Positions 44,374 through 52,302 of a stretch of DNA of 64,000 nt are shown here, piece after piece (the stretch's first letter is position 1; each line of letters opens with the position of its first letter). The notes under the pieces are model-generated. The model saw only the letters and a list, made by a program, of their open reading frames with translations. It searched no databases and had not been told where the DNA came from. Source of the DNA: Deltaproteobacteria bacterium (GTDB lineage Bacteria; Myxococcota_A; UBA9042; PHBI01); NCBI GenBank assembly GCA_020632715.1, contig JACKFA010000009.1, forward strand, positions 62,001 to 126,000, read 5' to 3'. A program made the translations under genes and the position numbers.

Positions 44374-46536
44374 TCAGTGGGTCAGCGGGTTCCGGCGCAC
44401 GACGCGCCCCTGCTCCGCCGAGGTCGTGCGCGCGCTCCCGGACGCCGCCCAGAACATGAAGTTGTCGCTCCCCGAGCCCGCGCACTCCTCGGACGACACG
44501 TAGCCGTCCCAGTTCGAGTCCTTCGACGACGGGCACTGCGGCGTGTCCGGGAGCGGATCGAACGACGTCCCCGTCGCCTCGGTCGTGTGGAAGAGCCCGA
44601 GGTAGTGCGCCCCCTCGTGCGCCATCACCTGCCCGACGAGCGCCGGCCGGTCGATCGCGTCCTTCAGCGTCACCGCGACCCCCGAGTGCGGGCCGCCCGC
44701 GAGCCCCGGCGGCCCCGGGATCCCGCCCGCCACGCCGAGGATGGTGTAGCCGTCCTCGCCGCCGAGGATCTCGTCGACGAAGAAGTACTGGAGCGTCCCG
44801 TCGCGGGTCCCGAGCTTGAAGACCTGCGACAGCTCGCTGTTCGCGCCGTCGACCGTGTCGACGACCTGCAGCGCCCCGCCCGGCAGATCCGTGTACGTCG
44901 GCGTCGCGAGCGTCACCCCGAGCTTCCCGTAGATCGCGCGGATCTCGCTCACCGCCTGCTGGAAGCGCGAGTCGTTCGGCGCCGTCGACGCCGAGATCCC
45001 CTGCGGCGCGCCGAGGAAGTAGAACGCGACGGGCAGCTCCTGCGTCACCGGGAACCCGGCCGCGATCTCGCCGAACACGCGGATGTCGGCGTTCGCCGTG
45101 CCCGACTCGCGCACGAACGTCACCTTGTAGGTCCCCGGCACGAGGCTCACGTTCGGCCCGTTCGGGAACATCCCCGTGAACGTCCCGGGCGACGGCAGGA
45201 ACGTGAGCTTCGAGGTCGCCGGGTCCTGGATGTCGTAGAGCTTGGCGCCGCCTGGCCCCGTGAGGGTCAGGATCGCCATGAGCGTGTCCTGGTGGTCGTT
45301 CGCGTGCACGACCACCGAGATCGCCCCGGTCGGCACGTCGAACGTGAGCTCGCTCGACCCGGAGCTCGTGATCTGGAGCGACTGCGTCTTGAAGTCCTGC
45401 ACGCTCCCGGCCGCCGCGACCTCGACGCACGCGCCCGTCGACGTGTCGCAGATCGTGCCGCTCGCGCACTCCGCGTCCGCCGTGCACCCCGGGCTGCACC
45501 CGCCCGCGAGGCACGCGTAGCGGTAGCGGCAGTCGTTCGTGTTCGCGCACGCCTTCTCGCACTTCCCGCCGACGCAGGTCGCCCCCGCCGGGCACGTCCC
45601 GCAGGTCGCGGTGCAGTAGCCGTTCGGCTGCGTCGTGTCGCACGTCCCGCTCGCGCACTGCGCGTTCGCCGTGCAGAAGGCGCCGATGGGCCCGGGTTCG
45701 GCCGCGCCCGCCTTGCACTGCCCGGTCGCCGCGTCGCAGCTCTGGCCGTCCGGGCATGTGCCGAACGAGTCGCAGCGCGGCACGCAGAACGCGCGCACGC
45801 TGCTCCCGCCCGACTCGGTCGCGCTCACCTCGCAGCGGTAGCCGGCGCGGCACTGCGCGTCCGTCTCGCAGCGCGCCATGCAGGTCGGCGTCCCGTCGCG
45901 CCACGCGTAGCACTCCGACCCCGGCTCGCACTCCGTGAACTGCGTGCCGCACGGGCTCGTGCAGTAGCCGCCCGGGTAGGTGGAGAGGCACGTCCCGGAG
46001 TTGCACTGCGGGCCGGCCGTGCACGCCGCCCCGACGCCGCTGTCCACGCCGACCTTCGCGACGCACTGCCCGCTCGCCTGGCTGCACACCTGCCCCTGCG
46101 GGCACGCGGCGTCGCTCGTGCAGCGGAGCACGCAGATCCCGGGCTCCGGGCACACCGCGAGATCCTGGTAGATGTCGATCTCGGGCTTCCGCTCGCAGCG
46201 GAAGCCGTCGCGGCAGTCGTCCTGGCTGCAGCAGCCGTCCATGCAGAGCACGGCCTGGTCGCCGAGCTGCTCGCAGACGGCGCCCGACGGGCACTCGAAC
46301 TGCCCGAGCGACGAGCAGTCCTTCGCGCAGTAGCCGCTCGCGCCCATCGCGAGGCACGTCGGCGAGGAGACCTGCGTGCACTCGGTGTCGGCGCCGCAGG
46401 GCGCGCCGATCTCGCCGGCGTTCGCCTTGCCCGGCGCGATGCTGGGGTTGCAGGCGCCGCTCGCGAGGGCGACGGCGAGCGTCGCCGCGAGGGCGAGCGC
46501 GTGACGGGTCGTGGCTCTGAGGCTTCGAGCGTTCAT
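44374..46536 (-). CDS. Cys-rich lipoprotein with metzincin-type zinc protease domain
   Basis: 720 aa. The lipobox is ASGAC at about residue 29. Residues ~40-375 hold many C-x(4-8)-C repeats (DTECTQVSSPTC, NAQCASGTCDTTQPNGYC, CPDGQSCDAATGQC) of the myxobacterial surface type. A beta-sandwich region follows (SSELTFDVPTGAISVVVHANDH), then a catalytic domain with HEGAHYLGLFH (~639-649), the full metzincin H-E-x2-H-x2-G-x2-H motif, and a downstream Met in NFMFW as the Met-turn. It should be an extracytoplasmic zinc endopeptidase. It is divergent from the glyoxalase-like gene. Confidence 0.85.
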   Translation of the reverse strand: MNARSLRATTRHALALAATLAVALASGACNPSIAPGKANAGEIGAPCGADTECTQVSSPTCLAMGASGYCAKDCSSLGQFECPSGAVCEQLGDQAVLCMDGCCSQDDCRDGFRCERKPEIDIYQDLAVCPEPGICVLRCTSDAACPQGQVCSQASGQCVAKVGVDSGVGAACTAGPQCNSGTCLSTYPGGYCTSPCGTQFTECEPGSECYAWRDGTPTCMARCETDAQCRAGYRCEVSATESGGSSVRAFCVPRCDSFGTCPDGQSCDAATGQCKAGAAEPGPIGAFCTANAQCASGTCDTTQPNGYCTATCGTCPAGATCVGGKCEKACANTNDCRYRYACLAGGCSPGCTADAECASGTICDTSTGACVEVAAAGSVQDFKTQSLQITSSGSSELTFDVPTGAISVVVHANDHQDTLMAILTLTGPGGAKLYDIQDPATSKLTFLPSPGTFTGMFPNGPNVSLVPGTYKVTFVRESGTANADIRVFGEIAAGFPVTQELPVAFYFLGAPQGISASTAPNDSRFQQAVSEIRAIYGKLGVTLATPTYTDLPGGALQVVDTVDGANSELSQVFKLGTRDGTLQYFFVDEILGGEDGYTILGVAGGIPGPPGLAGGPHSGVAVTLKDAIDRPALVGQVMAHEGAHYLGLFHTTEATGTSFDPLPDTPQCPSSKDSNWDGYVSSEECAGSGSDNFMFWAASGSARTTSAEQGRVVRRNPLTH

Positions 46537-46644
46537 GGGCGCATCCTACGCCCGCGCGGGGGTCGGGGGAAGCGCGCGCCCGCCGCGGGTGGGCGTTCCG
46601 GGCCCGGCGTTGTCGCCGCTCGCGCCATGTGCTCAGGTACCGCC

Positions 46645-47064
46645 ATGAGATACCTCCACACGATGGTGCGGGTGACGGACATCGACGCGTCGCTCCGCTT
46701 CTACTGCGACGGCCTCGGCCTCCGCGAGATCCGCCGCCGCGAGTCCGAGCGCGGCCGCTTCACGCTCGTCTTCCTCGCGGCGCCCGGCGACGAGCGCGCC
46801 CAGGTCGAGCTCACCTACAACTGGGATCCCGAGGACTACACGGGCGGCCGCAACTTCGGCCACCTCGCCTACGAGGTCGACGACGTCTACGCCCTCTGCG
46901 CGCACCTCCAGGCGCAGGGCGTGACCATCAACCGCCCCCCGCGCGACGGCCACATGGCCTTCGTCCGCTCCCCCGACGGCATCTCCGTCGAGCTCCTCCA
47001 GCGCGGCGACGCCCTCGCCCCCGCGGAGCCCTGGGCCTCCATGCCGAACACGGGAGCCTGGTGA
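46645..47064 (+). CDS. gloA: Lactoylglutathione lyase-like VOC protein
   Basis: 139 aa, ATG at 46645 (an ATG six codons upstream is possible). It starts MRYLHTMVRVTDIDASLRFYCDGLGL, a hallmark of glyoxalase I with the metal His. Further marks are ELTYNWDPEDYTGGRNFGHLAYEVDD (Glu and His ligands) and FVRSPDGISVELLQRGDALAP (terminal Glu). It should turn the methylglyoxal-thiol hemithioacetal into the lactoyl thioester. The coupled SDR gene downstream (TGATG) suggests joint aldehyde detoxification, though its substrate is unknown. Confidence 0.85.
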   Translation: MRYLHTMVRVTDIDASLRFYCDGLGLREIRRRESERGRFTLVFLAAPGDERAQVELTYNWDPEDYTGGRNFGHLAYEVDDVYALCAHLQAQGVTINRPPRDGHMAFVRSPDGISVELLQRGDALAPAEPWASMPNTGAW

Positions 47065-47900
47065 TGGCCGCCCCCGCCCTCCCGAGGGGGCTCGCGGCGG
47101 TCGTGACCGGAGGCGGCGGCGGGCTCGGCCGGGAGCTCGCGCTCGAGCTCGCCCGGCGCGGCGCGCGCGTCGTCGTGAGCGACATCGACGGCGACGCGGC
47201 CGCCGAGACCGCGGCCATGTTGCAGCGCACAGGCGCAGAAGCGCATTCATTTCAATGCGATGTGTCCGACCATGTTGCAGTGCAACAATTGCGGGAGCAG
47301 GCCGAGGCCGTGGTCGGCCCGGTCGATCTCGTGTGCAACAACGCCGGCGTCGCGGTCGGCGGGAAGTTCGAGGAGATCGGCATCGACGACTGGCGCTGGT
47401 GCGTGGACGTGAACCTCTGGGGCGTCGTCCACGGCTGCCACGTGTTCGCGCCGGGCATGAAGGCGCGCGGTCGCGGCTACATCCTGAACGTCGCGAGCGC
47501 CGCGGGCCTGCTCTCGGCGCCGCTCATGTCGCCCTACAACGTCACGAAGGCGGGCGTCGTCGCGCTCTCCGAGACGCTCCACGCCGAGATGGCGAAGAGC
47601 GGCGTGCGCGTCACGGCGCTCTGCCCGACGTTCTTCAAGACGAACATCCTCGAGTCGGGGCACGGGCTCTCGGCGAAGACGCGCGCGGTGCTCACCAAGC
47701 GCATGCAGAGCTCGGCGCTCCAGGCGCCCGACGTCGCGCGCGTCGCCCTCGACGGGCTCGCCGCGGGCGAGCTCTACGTCGTCCCGATGCGCGACGGGCG
47801 CGCCATGTGGCGGCTCAAGCGCCTCGCCCCGGGCTTCTACGGGTCGCGCTTCGCCGACGTCATGGAGCTCGTCGGGAAGCGCCTCGGCTTCGGCAAGTAA
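47064..47900 (+). CDS. Short-chain dehydrogenase/reductase
   Basis: 278 aa, ATG sharing one base with the glyoxalase stop. NAD(P) motif VVTGGGGGLGRELALELA, acidic DIDGD (suggesting NAD), NNAGVAVGG, and catalytic Ser/Tyr/Lys in VASAAGLLSAPLMSPYNVTKAG are present. The C-terminal ~60 residues include a membrane-associating look (RLKRLAPGFYG). Codons at 47217-47300 are unusually AT-rich (gca gaa gcg cat tca ttt caa tgc gat gtg tcc) and are bracketed by two copies of the TGTTGCA motif, yet the encoded protein segment is normal for the family. Confidence 0.9.
   Translation: MAAPALPRGLAAVVTGGGGGLGRELALELARRGARVVVSDIDGDAAAETAAMLQRTGAEAHSFQCDVSDHVAVQQLREQAEAVVGPVDLVCNNAGVAVGGKFEEIGIDDWRWCVDVNLWGVVHGCHVFAPGMKARGRGYILNVASAAGLLSAPLMSPYNVTKAGVVALSETLHAEMAKSGVRVTALCPTFFKTNILESGHGLSAKTRAVLTKRMQSSALQAPDVARVALDGLAAGELYVVPMRDGRAMWRLKRLAPGFYGSRFADVMELVGKRLGFGK
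47216..47289. repeat. Two TGTTGCA motif copies bracketing an AT-rich codon patch
   Basis: CATGTTGCAGCGCACA (47216-47231) is an incomplete copy; CATGTTGCAGTGCAACA (47271-47287) is a 15-base palindrome plus two matching bases. They lie 55 bases apart inside the SDR gene. The DNA between is far richer in A/T than the gene average. Confidence 0.75.
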
Positions 47901-47940
47901 TCGCGGCGCGCAAGCAGCTGGAGCACCGCGATAAGACCGC

Positions 47941-47969
47941 GCGCCGCGCGTGATCCGAGCGCGCGGCGC
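47941..47969. other. Strong GC hairpin between SDR and PEP-synthase-like genes
   Basis: GCGCCGCGCG (47941-47950) and CGCGCGGCGC (47960-47969) pair perfectly over ten bases around a 9-base loop, 17 bases before the ATG at 47986. There is no T tract. It may stop transcription from the SDR gene or hinder translation of the next gene. Confidence 0.4.
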
Positions 47970-47985
47970 CGCTATGGTGCGCCCC

Positions 47986-50112
47986 ATGCGCCCGAACCGT
48001 CTCCCCCTCGCGCTCCTCACACCCGCCCTGGCGGCGGCCCTCACGCTCCTCGCCCTCGCCTGCGGCGGAGACGGCGGTGGTCCGGACGGCGGCGGGAGCG
48101 ACGTCGCGGACACCTCCCCGGGGGACGCCCCGGACTCCGACACGGATGCGGACACGGATGCGGACACGGGCGGCCCCGGCGGCTGCGTCCTCGCGAGCGG
48201 CGAGACCGCGCCCTTCCTCGAGACCCTCGGCTGCCGCGCGGACTTCGACGCCCTCGCCTCGGCGCCGCTCGACGCGAGCATCCCCGGCGCGCGCTCGCTC
48301 AAGACCGTCGTCGACCGCGTGGGCGACGACGCGATCTACTTCCAGAACGTGACCCTCTACCCGATCCACTGGGACTTCGCCTCGACCCACCTCTCCGGCC
48401 ACGGCCTGCCGCCGGTCCCGGACCTCGGCCAGTTCAACGCGACCGAGTACTCGAGCCCGAGCCGCCGCTTCCTCCTCGGCGCGCTCACCTGGTACGAGGA
48501 GCCGGGGGTCTGGGTCTACGAGCTCGCGCCCTACGACACCGCGTCCGCCGCGATGATCACGACCGCCTACGACGCGATCCGCGCCGCTGCCCCCTTCATC
48601 GGCGACGACCTGCGCTTCCACCCGACCTCGGCCGCCATCGAGCACACGGCCGCGGGCCTCGACCCGCACGTGCGCGTCATCACGACCGACGAGCTCTTCG
48701 CCGGCATCACCTACCAGCCGCTGAACCTCGCGATCGCGATGGGGAAGCTCCGCTTCGTGCGCGCGGCGGACCTCACAGAGGGGCTCCTCTCGTTCCGCGA
48801 CGTCGTCGTCCTCGACCGCGTCCCGAACGAGCTCGCCGTCGTCTCGGGGGTCGTCACGGCGGAGCTCCAGACGCCGCTCTCGCACGTGAACGTGCTGTCG
48901 CAGAACCGCGGCACGCCGAACATGGCGCTCCTCGGGGCGCTCACCGACCCGCGCCTGACGGCGCTCGACGGGCGCTGGGTCGAGCTGCGCGTCGGCGCCT
49001 TCGACTGGTCCGTGCGCGAGGTCACGGAGGCCGAGGCGGACGCCTGGTGGGAGGCGCACAAGCCCGCGGAGGTCACGATCCCCGCGCTCGACACGAGCGT
49101 CACGGCGCTCACCGACGTCGACGACGCGCTCGACCGGAGCGACGGCCAGTCCCTGCGGGCGGCGCTCGACGCCGCCATCCCGGCGTTCGGCGGGAAGGCC
49201 AGCCACTACGCCGCGCTCCGCGCCGTGAAGGTGGGCGCGGACCCGCTCCCCGTGCGCCCGGGCTTCATCATCCCGGTCGCGTGGTACCGGCGGCACATGG
49301 CCGACAGCGGCCTCGACGCCGAGGTCGCCGCGATGCTCGCCGACCCGACGTTCCGCGGAGACGCCGCCGCGCGCGCCGAGCGGCTCGCGGCGCTGCGGGC
49401 GGCCATCATGGCGGCCCCGCTCGACGCGGAGCTCGAGGCGGCGGTCACGGCGCGCCTCGACGCCGACTTCCCCGGGACGCGCATGCGCTTCCGCTCGTCG
49501 ACCAACGCCGAGGACCTCGACGGCTTCACCGGGGCGGGGCTCTACGAGTCCCTCTCGGGGGAGGCCCACGACCCCGAGCACGCCGTCGCGGACGCCATCC
49601 GCGGCGTGTGGGCGAGCACCTGGCGCTACAAGGCGTTCGAGGAGCGGAGCTACCGCAGCATCGACCACGAGGGCGTCGGGATGGCGCTCCTCGTGGTGCC
49701 GGCCTTCCGCGACGAGGAGGCGAACGGGGTCGCCATCACGGCGAACCTCTTCGACCGCGACCAGACCGAGCCCGCCTTCGTCATCGACGCCCAGAAGGGG
49801 GAGACGTCGGTCGTCCTGCCGCCGGCGGGTGTGACGAGCGACTACCTGGTCTACTACTGGTACTACCCGGGGCAGCCGGCGGTGTACCTCACGCGCTCGA
49901 ACCTGACGACGAGCGGCAACGTGCTCACGAACGCGCAGCTCTTCCAGCTCGGGCGCCTCCTCGACGCCATCCAGGAGCACTTCCGCGGCACCTATGGCGG
50001 CGGCGACGGCTTCTACGGGATGGACGTCGAGTGGAAGCTCGATGGCGCGCCCGGCGAGGCGCCGGCGCTCTGGGTGAAGCAGGCGCGCCCCCACCCCGGC
50101 TGGGGGCTCTGA
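47986..50112 (+). CDS. Lipoprotein with PEP-synthase/PPDK-like phosphotransfer and ATP-grasp regions
   Basis: 708 aa. Of several in-frame ATGs, 47986 gives a proper signal (RPNRLPLALL...LLALACGG, lipobox LALAC). A Gly/Asp linker (DSDTDADTDADT) follows. Residues ~215-330 look like a phosphohistidine swivel domain (VVSGVVTAELQTPLSHVNVLSQNRGTPNMALL). Residues ~390-700 look like the PPDK/PEP-synthase nucleotide domain: AFGGKASHYAALRAV, MRFRSSTNAEDLDGFTGAGLYES, IRGVWASTWRYKAFEER and a final MDVEWKLDG. The order is the reverse of PEP synthase, and the protein is exported, where ATP is scarce, so a classical catalytic role is doubtful. It may be a binding protein. Confidence 0.78.
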   Translation: MRPNRLPLALLTPALAAALTLLALACGGDGGGPDGGGSDVADTSPGDAPDSDTDADTDADTGGPGGCVLASGETAPFLETLGCRADFDALASAPLDASIPGARSLKTVVDRVGDDAIYFQNVTLYPIHWDFASTHLSGHGLPPVPDLGQFNATEYSSPSRRFLLGALTWYEEPGVWVYELAPYDTASAAMITTAYDAIRAAAPFIGDDLRFHPTSAAIEHTAAGLDPHVRVITTDELFAGITYQPLNLAIAMGKLRFVRAADLTEGLLSFRDVVVLDRVPNELAVVSGVVTAELQTPLSHVNVLSQNRGTPNMALLGALTDPRLTALDGRWVELRVGAFDWSVREVTEAEADAWWEAHKPAEVTIPALDTSVTALTDVDDALDRSDGQSLRAALDAAIPAFGGKASHYAALRAVKVGADPLPVRPGFIIPVAWYRRHMADSGLDAEVAAMLADPTFRGDAAARAERLAALRAAIMAAPLDAELEAAVTARLDADFPGTRMRFRSSTNAEDLDGFTGAGLYESLSGEAHDPEHAVADAIRGVWASTWRYKAFEERSYRSIDHEGVGMALLVVPAFRDEEANGVAITANLFDRDQTEPAFVIDAQKGETSVVLPPAGVTSDYLVYYWYYPGQPAVYLTRSNLTTSGNVLTNAQLFQLGRLLDAIQEHFRGTYGGGDGFYGMDVEWKLDGAPGEAPALWVKQARPHPGWGL

Positions 50113-50128
50113 CCGGGCTCGGCGGAGC

Positions 50129-50155
50129 TGACGGCGGCGCGGGCGCTCGCCGTCA
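50129..50155. terminator. Hairpin between convergent genes
   Basis: TGACGGCG (50129-50136) and CGCCGTCA (50148-50155) are perfect inverse complements with an 11-base loop. The right arm includes the HAD gene's stop. There is no T tract on either side, so bidirectional termination is only suggested by position. Confidence 0.4.
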
Positions 50156-50863
50156 GAACACCGGCGGCAGGAGCGGCGTCCCGGCGGCGACCGGGTCGCG
50201 CGCCGGGTCCTCGAAGGAGCACCCCACGAGGACGCAGGCCACGCCAGGCAGCTCCCGCTGGATGTGCCCGATGTCCCGCCTGCCCTCGCTCACGTAGCAG
50301 GCGATGGCGGCCTCCGCCGCGAGCTCCCGCAGCACCTCCGCCTTGAACGGCGCCGTCCGCCGCGAGAGATCGGGCTTGCAGACGACGTCGCTCGCCGCGA
50401 CCCAGCCGAGCCCCGCCTCGTGGAGCTGCCTCACCGACACCTCGTGATAGGGCGCCGTGCGGCCCGTCAGGAAGCGGACGCCCACGCCGGCCTCCCGCGC
50501 GCGCTCGACCCACGCGAGGACGGCCGCGATCGGCGCGTCGAGCGCGAACCGCCGCGCGTCCCAGAAGGCGGCGCGCCAGGCGAGGTCGAACGCCTCGATG
50601 ACGTCGTCCGGGAGCGGCGGCGGGGCCAGCGCCCGCGCCGTCGTGAGGCCGTCGCGCCGTACGTCCGGCAGCGTCAGCGCCTCGAACCAGCGCGTCCCGC
50701 GCGCCGCGTCGAAGTCCCGCGCGGCCGACAGCGTCCGCGGCCGCGTGTCGAAGAGCGTGTTGTCGAGGTCGAACACCGCGAGCGCCGGCTGCGCCACGGC
50801 GCCGAGCCGCGCTGCCAGGAACGCCGCCCCATCGGGCCCAAGCCCCGTCGTCTCCTCGCTCAT
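50153..50863 (-). CDS. HAD-superfamily hydrolase
   Basis: 236 aa, ATG at 50863 with GGGGGAG upstream. Motif I FDLDNTLFDT (nucleophile Asp), motif II LTGR, a Lys in CKPDLSRRTAPFKAEV and a weaker acidic motif near YVSEGRRDIG are seen. The usual motif IV DD/ED pair is not obvious, so activity may depend on EGRRD. It is probably a small phosphatase; the substrate is unknown. Confidence 0.8.
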   Translation of the reverse strand: MSEETTGLGPDGAAFLAARLGAVAQPALAVFDLDNTLFDTRPRTLSAARDFDAARGTRWFEALTLPDVRRDGLTTARALAPPPLPDDVIEAFDLAWRAAFWDARRFALDAPIAAVLAWVERAREAGVGVRFLTGRTAPYHEVSVRQLHEAGLGWVAASDVVCKPDLSRRTAPFKAEVLRELAAEAAIACYVSEGRRDIGHIQRELPGVACVLVGCSFEDPARDPVAAGTPLLPPVF

Positions 50864-50875
50864 CGCCAACTCCCC

Positions 50876-50905
50876 CGAAAAGCGAGAGGGCGGAGCAGCT
50901 CTCGC
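50876..50905 (-). terminator. Rho-independent terminator after dsbA-like gene
   Basis: On the minus strand GCGAGAG and CTCTCGC (50882-50905) form a 7-base stem with a 10-base loop followed by TTTT (50878-50881). It lies about 45 bases beyond the stop of the DsbA-type lipoprotein gene and is the clearest intrinsic terminator in the window. Confidence 0.7.
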
Positions 50906-50950
50906 CGCCCCGCCCTGTCGTGAAGTCCAGGCGCTTCGCGCGTCAGCCGA

Positions 50951-52099
50951 TTACGGCGCCGCGGGCGCCTCGTCCGCCGGCTTCGGCGGGATCGGCACGC
51001 CGGCCGCCGTCAGGGCCGCGTCGATCTTCGCCGAGACGCCGTCGACATCCATCGGGTTGTCGATGCGCTCCGAGCCGAGGAACATCGACGGCGTGCCGCT
51101 CACGCCGACCTCCTCACCGAGCTTGATGTCGCTCTTGATCTTCTCCTCGAGCGAGGCGTCGGCGAGCGCGGCCTTCGCGGCGGCCTCGTCGATGCCGACC
51201 TGCTTGGCGTACTCGACGAGCTTGTCGGCGCCCAGGTCCTTCTGGTTCTTGAACATGATGTCGTGGAGCTCCCAGAACTTGCCCTTGTCCTTGGCGAGCA
51301 TCGAGAGCTTCGCCGCCGGCATCGCGTTCTCGTGGAACGAGAGCGGGAACTGGCGGAAGACGAAGCGCACCACGTTGCCGTAGCGCGCCTTCAGCGCGTG
51401 CATCGTCTCGGCCGCGCGCGAGCAGTACGGGCACTGGAAGTCCGAGTACTCGACGAGCGTGACCTTCGCGTCCGCCGGCCCGAAGGACGCGGCGTCGTTG
51501 GCCTGCTGCTTCTCGACGAGCTCGGGCTTCAGCGGCTGGTTGCGCGCCTCCATCGTGCGGAGCTCGGCGATGACCTTGTCGTAGTTGCCCATCATCGAGG
51601 TGCACTGCGCCACCGGGAACTGCCCCGTGCGCTCCTTCACCATCGCGCAGGTCTTCGTCTCCTCGCCGAGGTCGGCGCAGAGCTTCGCGACGAGGTCGTT
51701 GCAGGGCTTGCGCACGTCGCCGAGCTTGCCGATCGCGTAGTCCACGTCGGCGAGCGCCGCCACGCAGGACTTCGGCGGGAGGATGACGCTCACGGTCTTG
51801 AGCGCCGTGCACACGTCGTTCTGCTCGCCGGCCTTCTCGCAGACCTTCGTCGTGAAGTCGGCGCAGGCGGTCGACTCGTCACCGGCGGGCGCCGGCGCCT
51901 CGGTCTTGGCGGTCTCGCCCTCGGGGGTCGCCGCGGTCTCGGTCTTGGCGGCCTCGGGGCCCTCGCTGGTCGGCTGGACCGTGGCGGGCTCGGCCTGGGG
52001 GGCCTCCTTCTTGCCGCAGGCGCCGATGGAGAGGGCGCCGATGAGAAGCGCCGCGGCATTGAGCGCGACGAAGCCGCGCGAGATGCGATTGGGGATCAC
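50951..52099 (-). CDS. DsbA/thioredoxin-fold lipoprotein
   Basis: 382 aa from GTG at 52099 with AGGAG 7 bases upstream. The lipobox is LSIGAC. A Glu/Pro/Thr-rich linker and a ~110-residue Cys-rich helical region (ACADFTTKVCEKAGEQNDVC, KPCNDLVAKLC) come before the DsbA domain. This has KVTLVEYSDFQCPYCSRAAETMHALK with the redox CPYC, and the cis-Pro loop GVSGTPSMFLG. It should oxidise or isomerise disulfides of periplasmic proteins, which fits a cell that exports so many Cys-rich lipoproteins. The family usually has ~200 aa; the N-terminal Cys-rich module is extra. Confidence 0.88.
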   Translation of the reverse strand: MIPNRISRGFVALNAAALLIGALSIGACGKKEAPQAEPATVQPTSEGPEAAKTETAATPEGETAKTEAPAPAGDESTACADFTTKVCEKAGEQNDVCTALKTVSVILPPKSCVAALADVDYAIGKLGDVRKPCNDLVAKLCADLGEETKTCAMVKERTGQFPVAQCTSMMGNYDKVIAELRTMEARNQPLKPELVEKQQANDAASFGPADAKVTLVEYSDFQCPYCSRAAETMHALKARYGNVVRFVFRQFPLSFHENAMPAAKLSMLAKDKGKFWELHDIMFKNQKDLGADKLVEYAKQVGIDEAAAKAALADASLEEKIKSDIKLGEEVGVSGTPSMFLGSERIDNPMDVDGVSAKIDAALTAAGVPIPPKPADEAPAAP

Positions 52100-52302
52100 G
52101 TCGTCACTCCTGATGATGCATGGCTCGCGCCGCGCCGCGATTCTCTGGTCGACATGGCTTGGCGCGCAGGGCCGGGACCTTACGTCCGACTCGACCGAGA
52201 TGCATCCACTTTCGTGAATGCGAACGAGCCCAGCCCGGAGAGCGGCCTTCCATGCGGCCGCGCGCGCGATCCCCCGGCCGATCCCGACCCCCGATCGCGG
52301 CG

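Noticed and set aside
43117..47960. Shared 13-mer CGCGTGATCCGAG at 43117 and 47947
   Set aside because: A 13-base match between two places is expected by chance many times in 64 kb of skewed composition, and the surroundings do not match.
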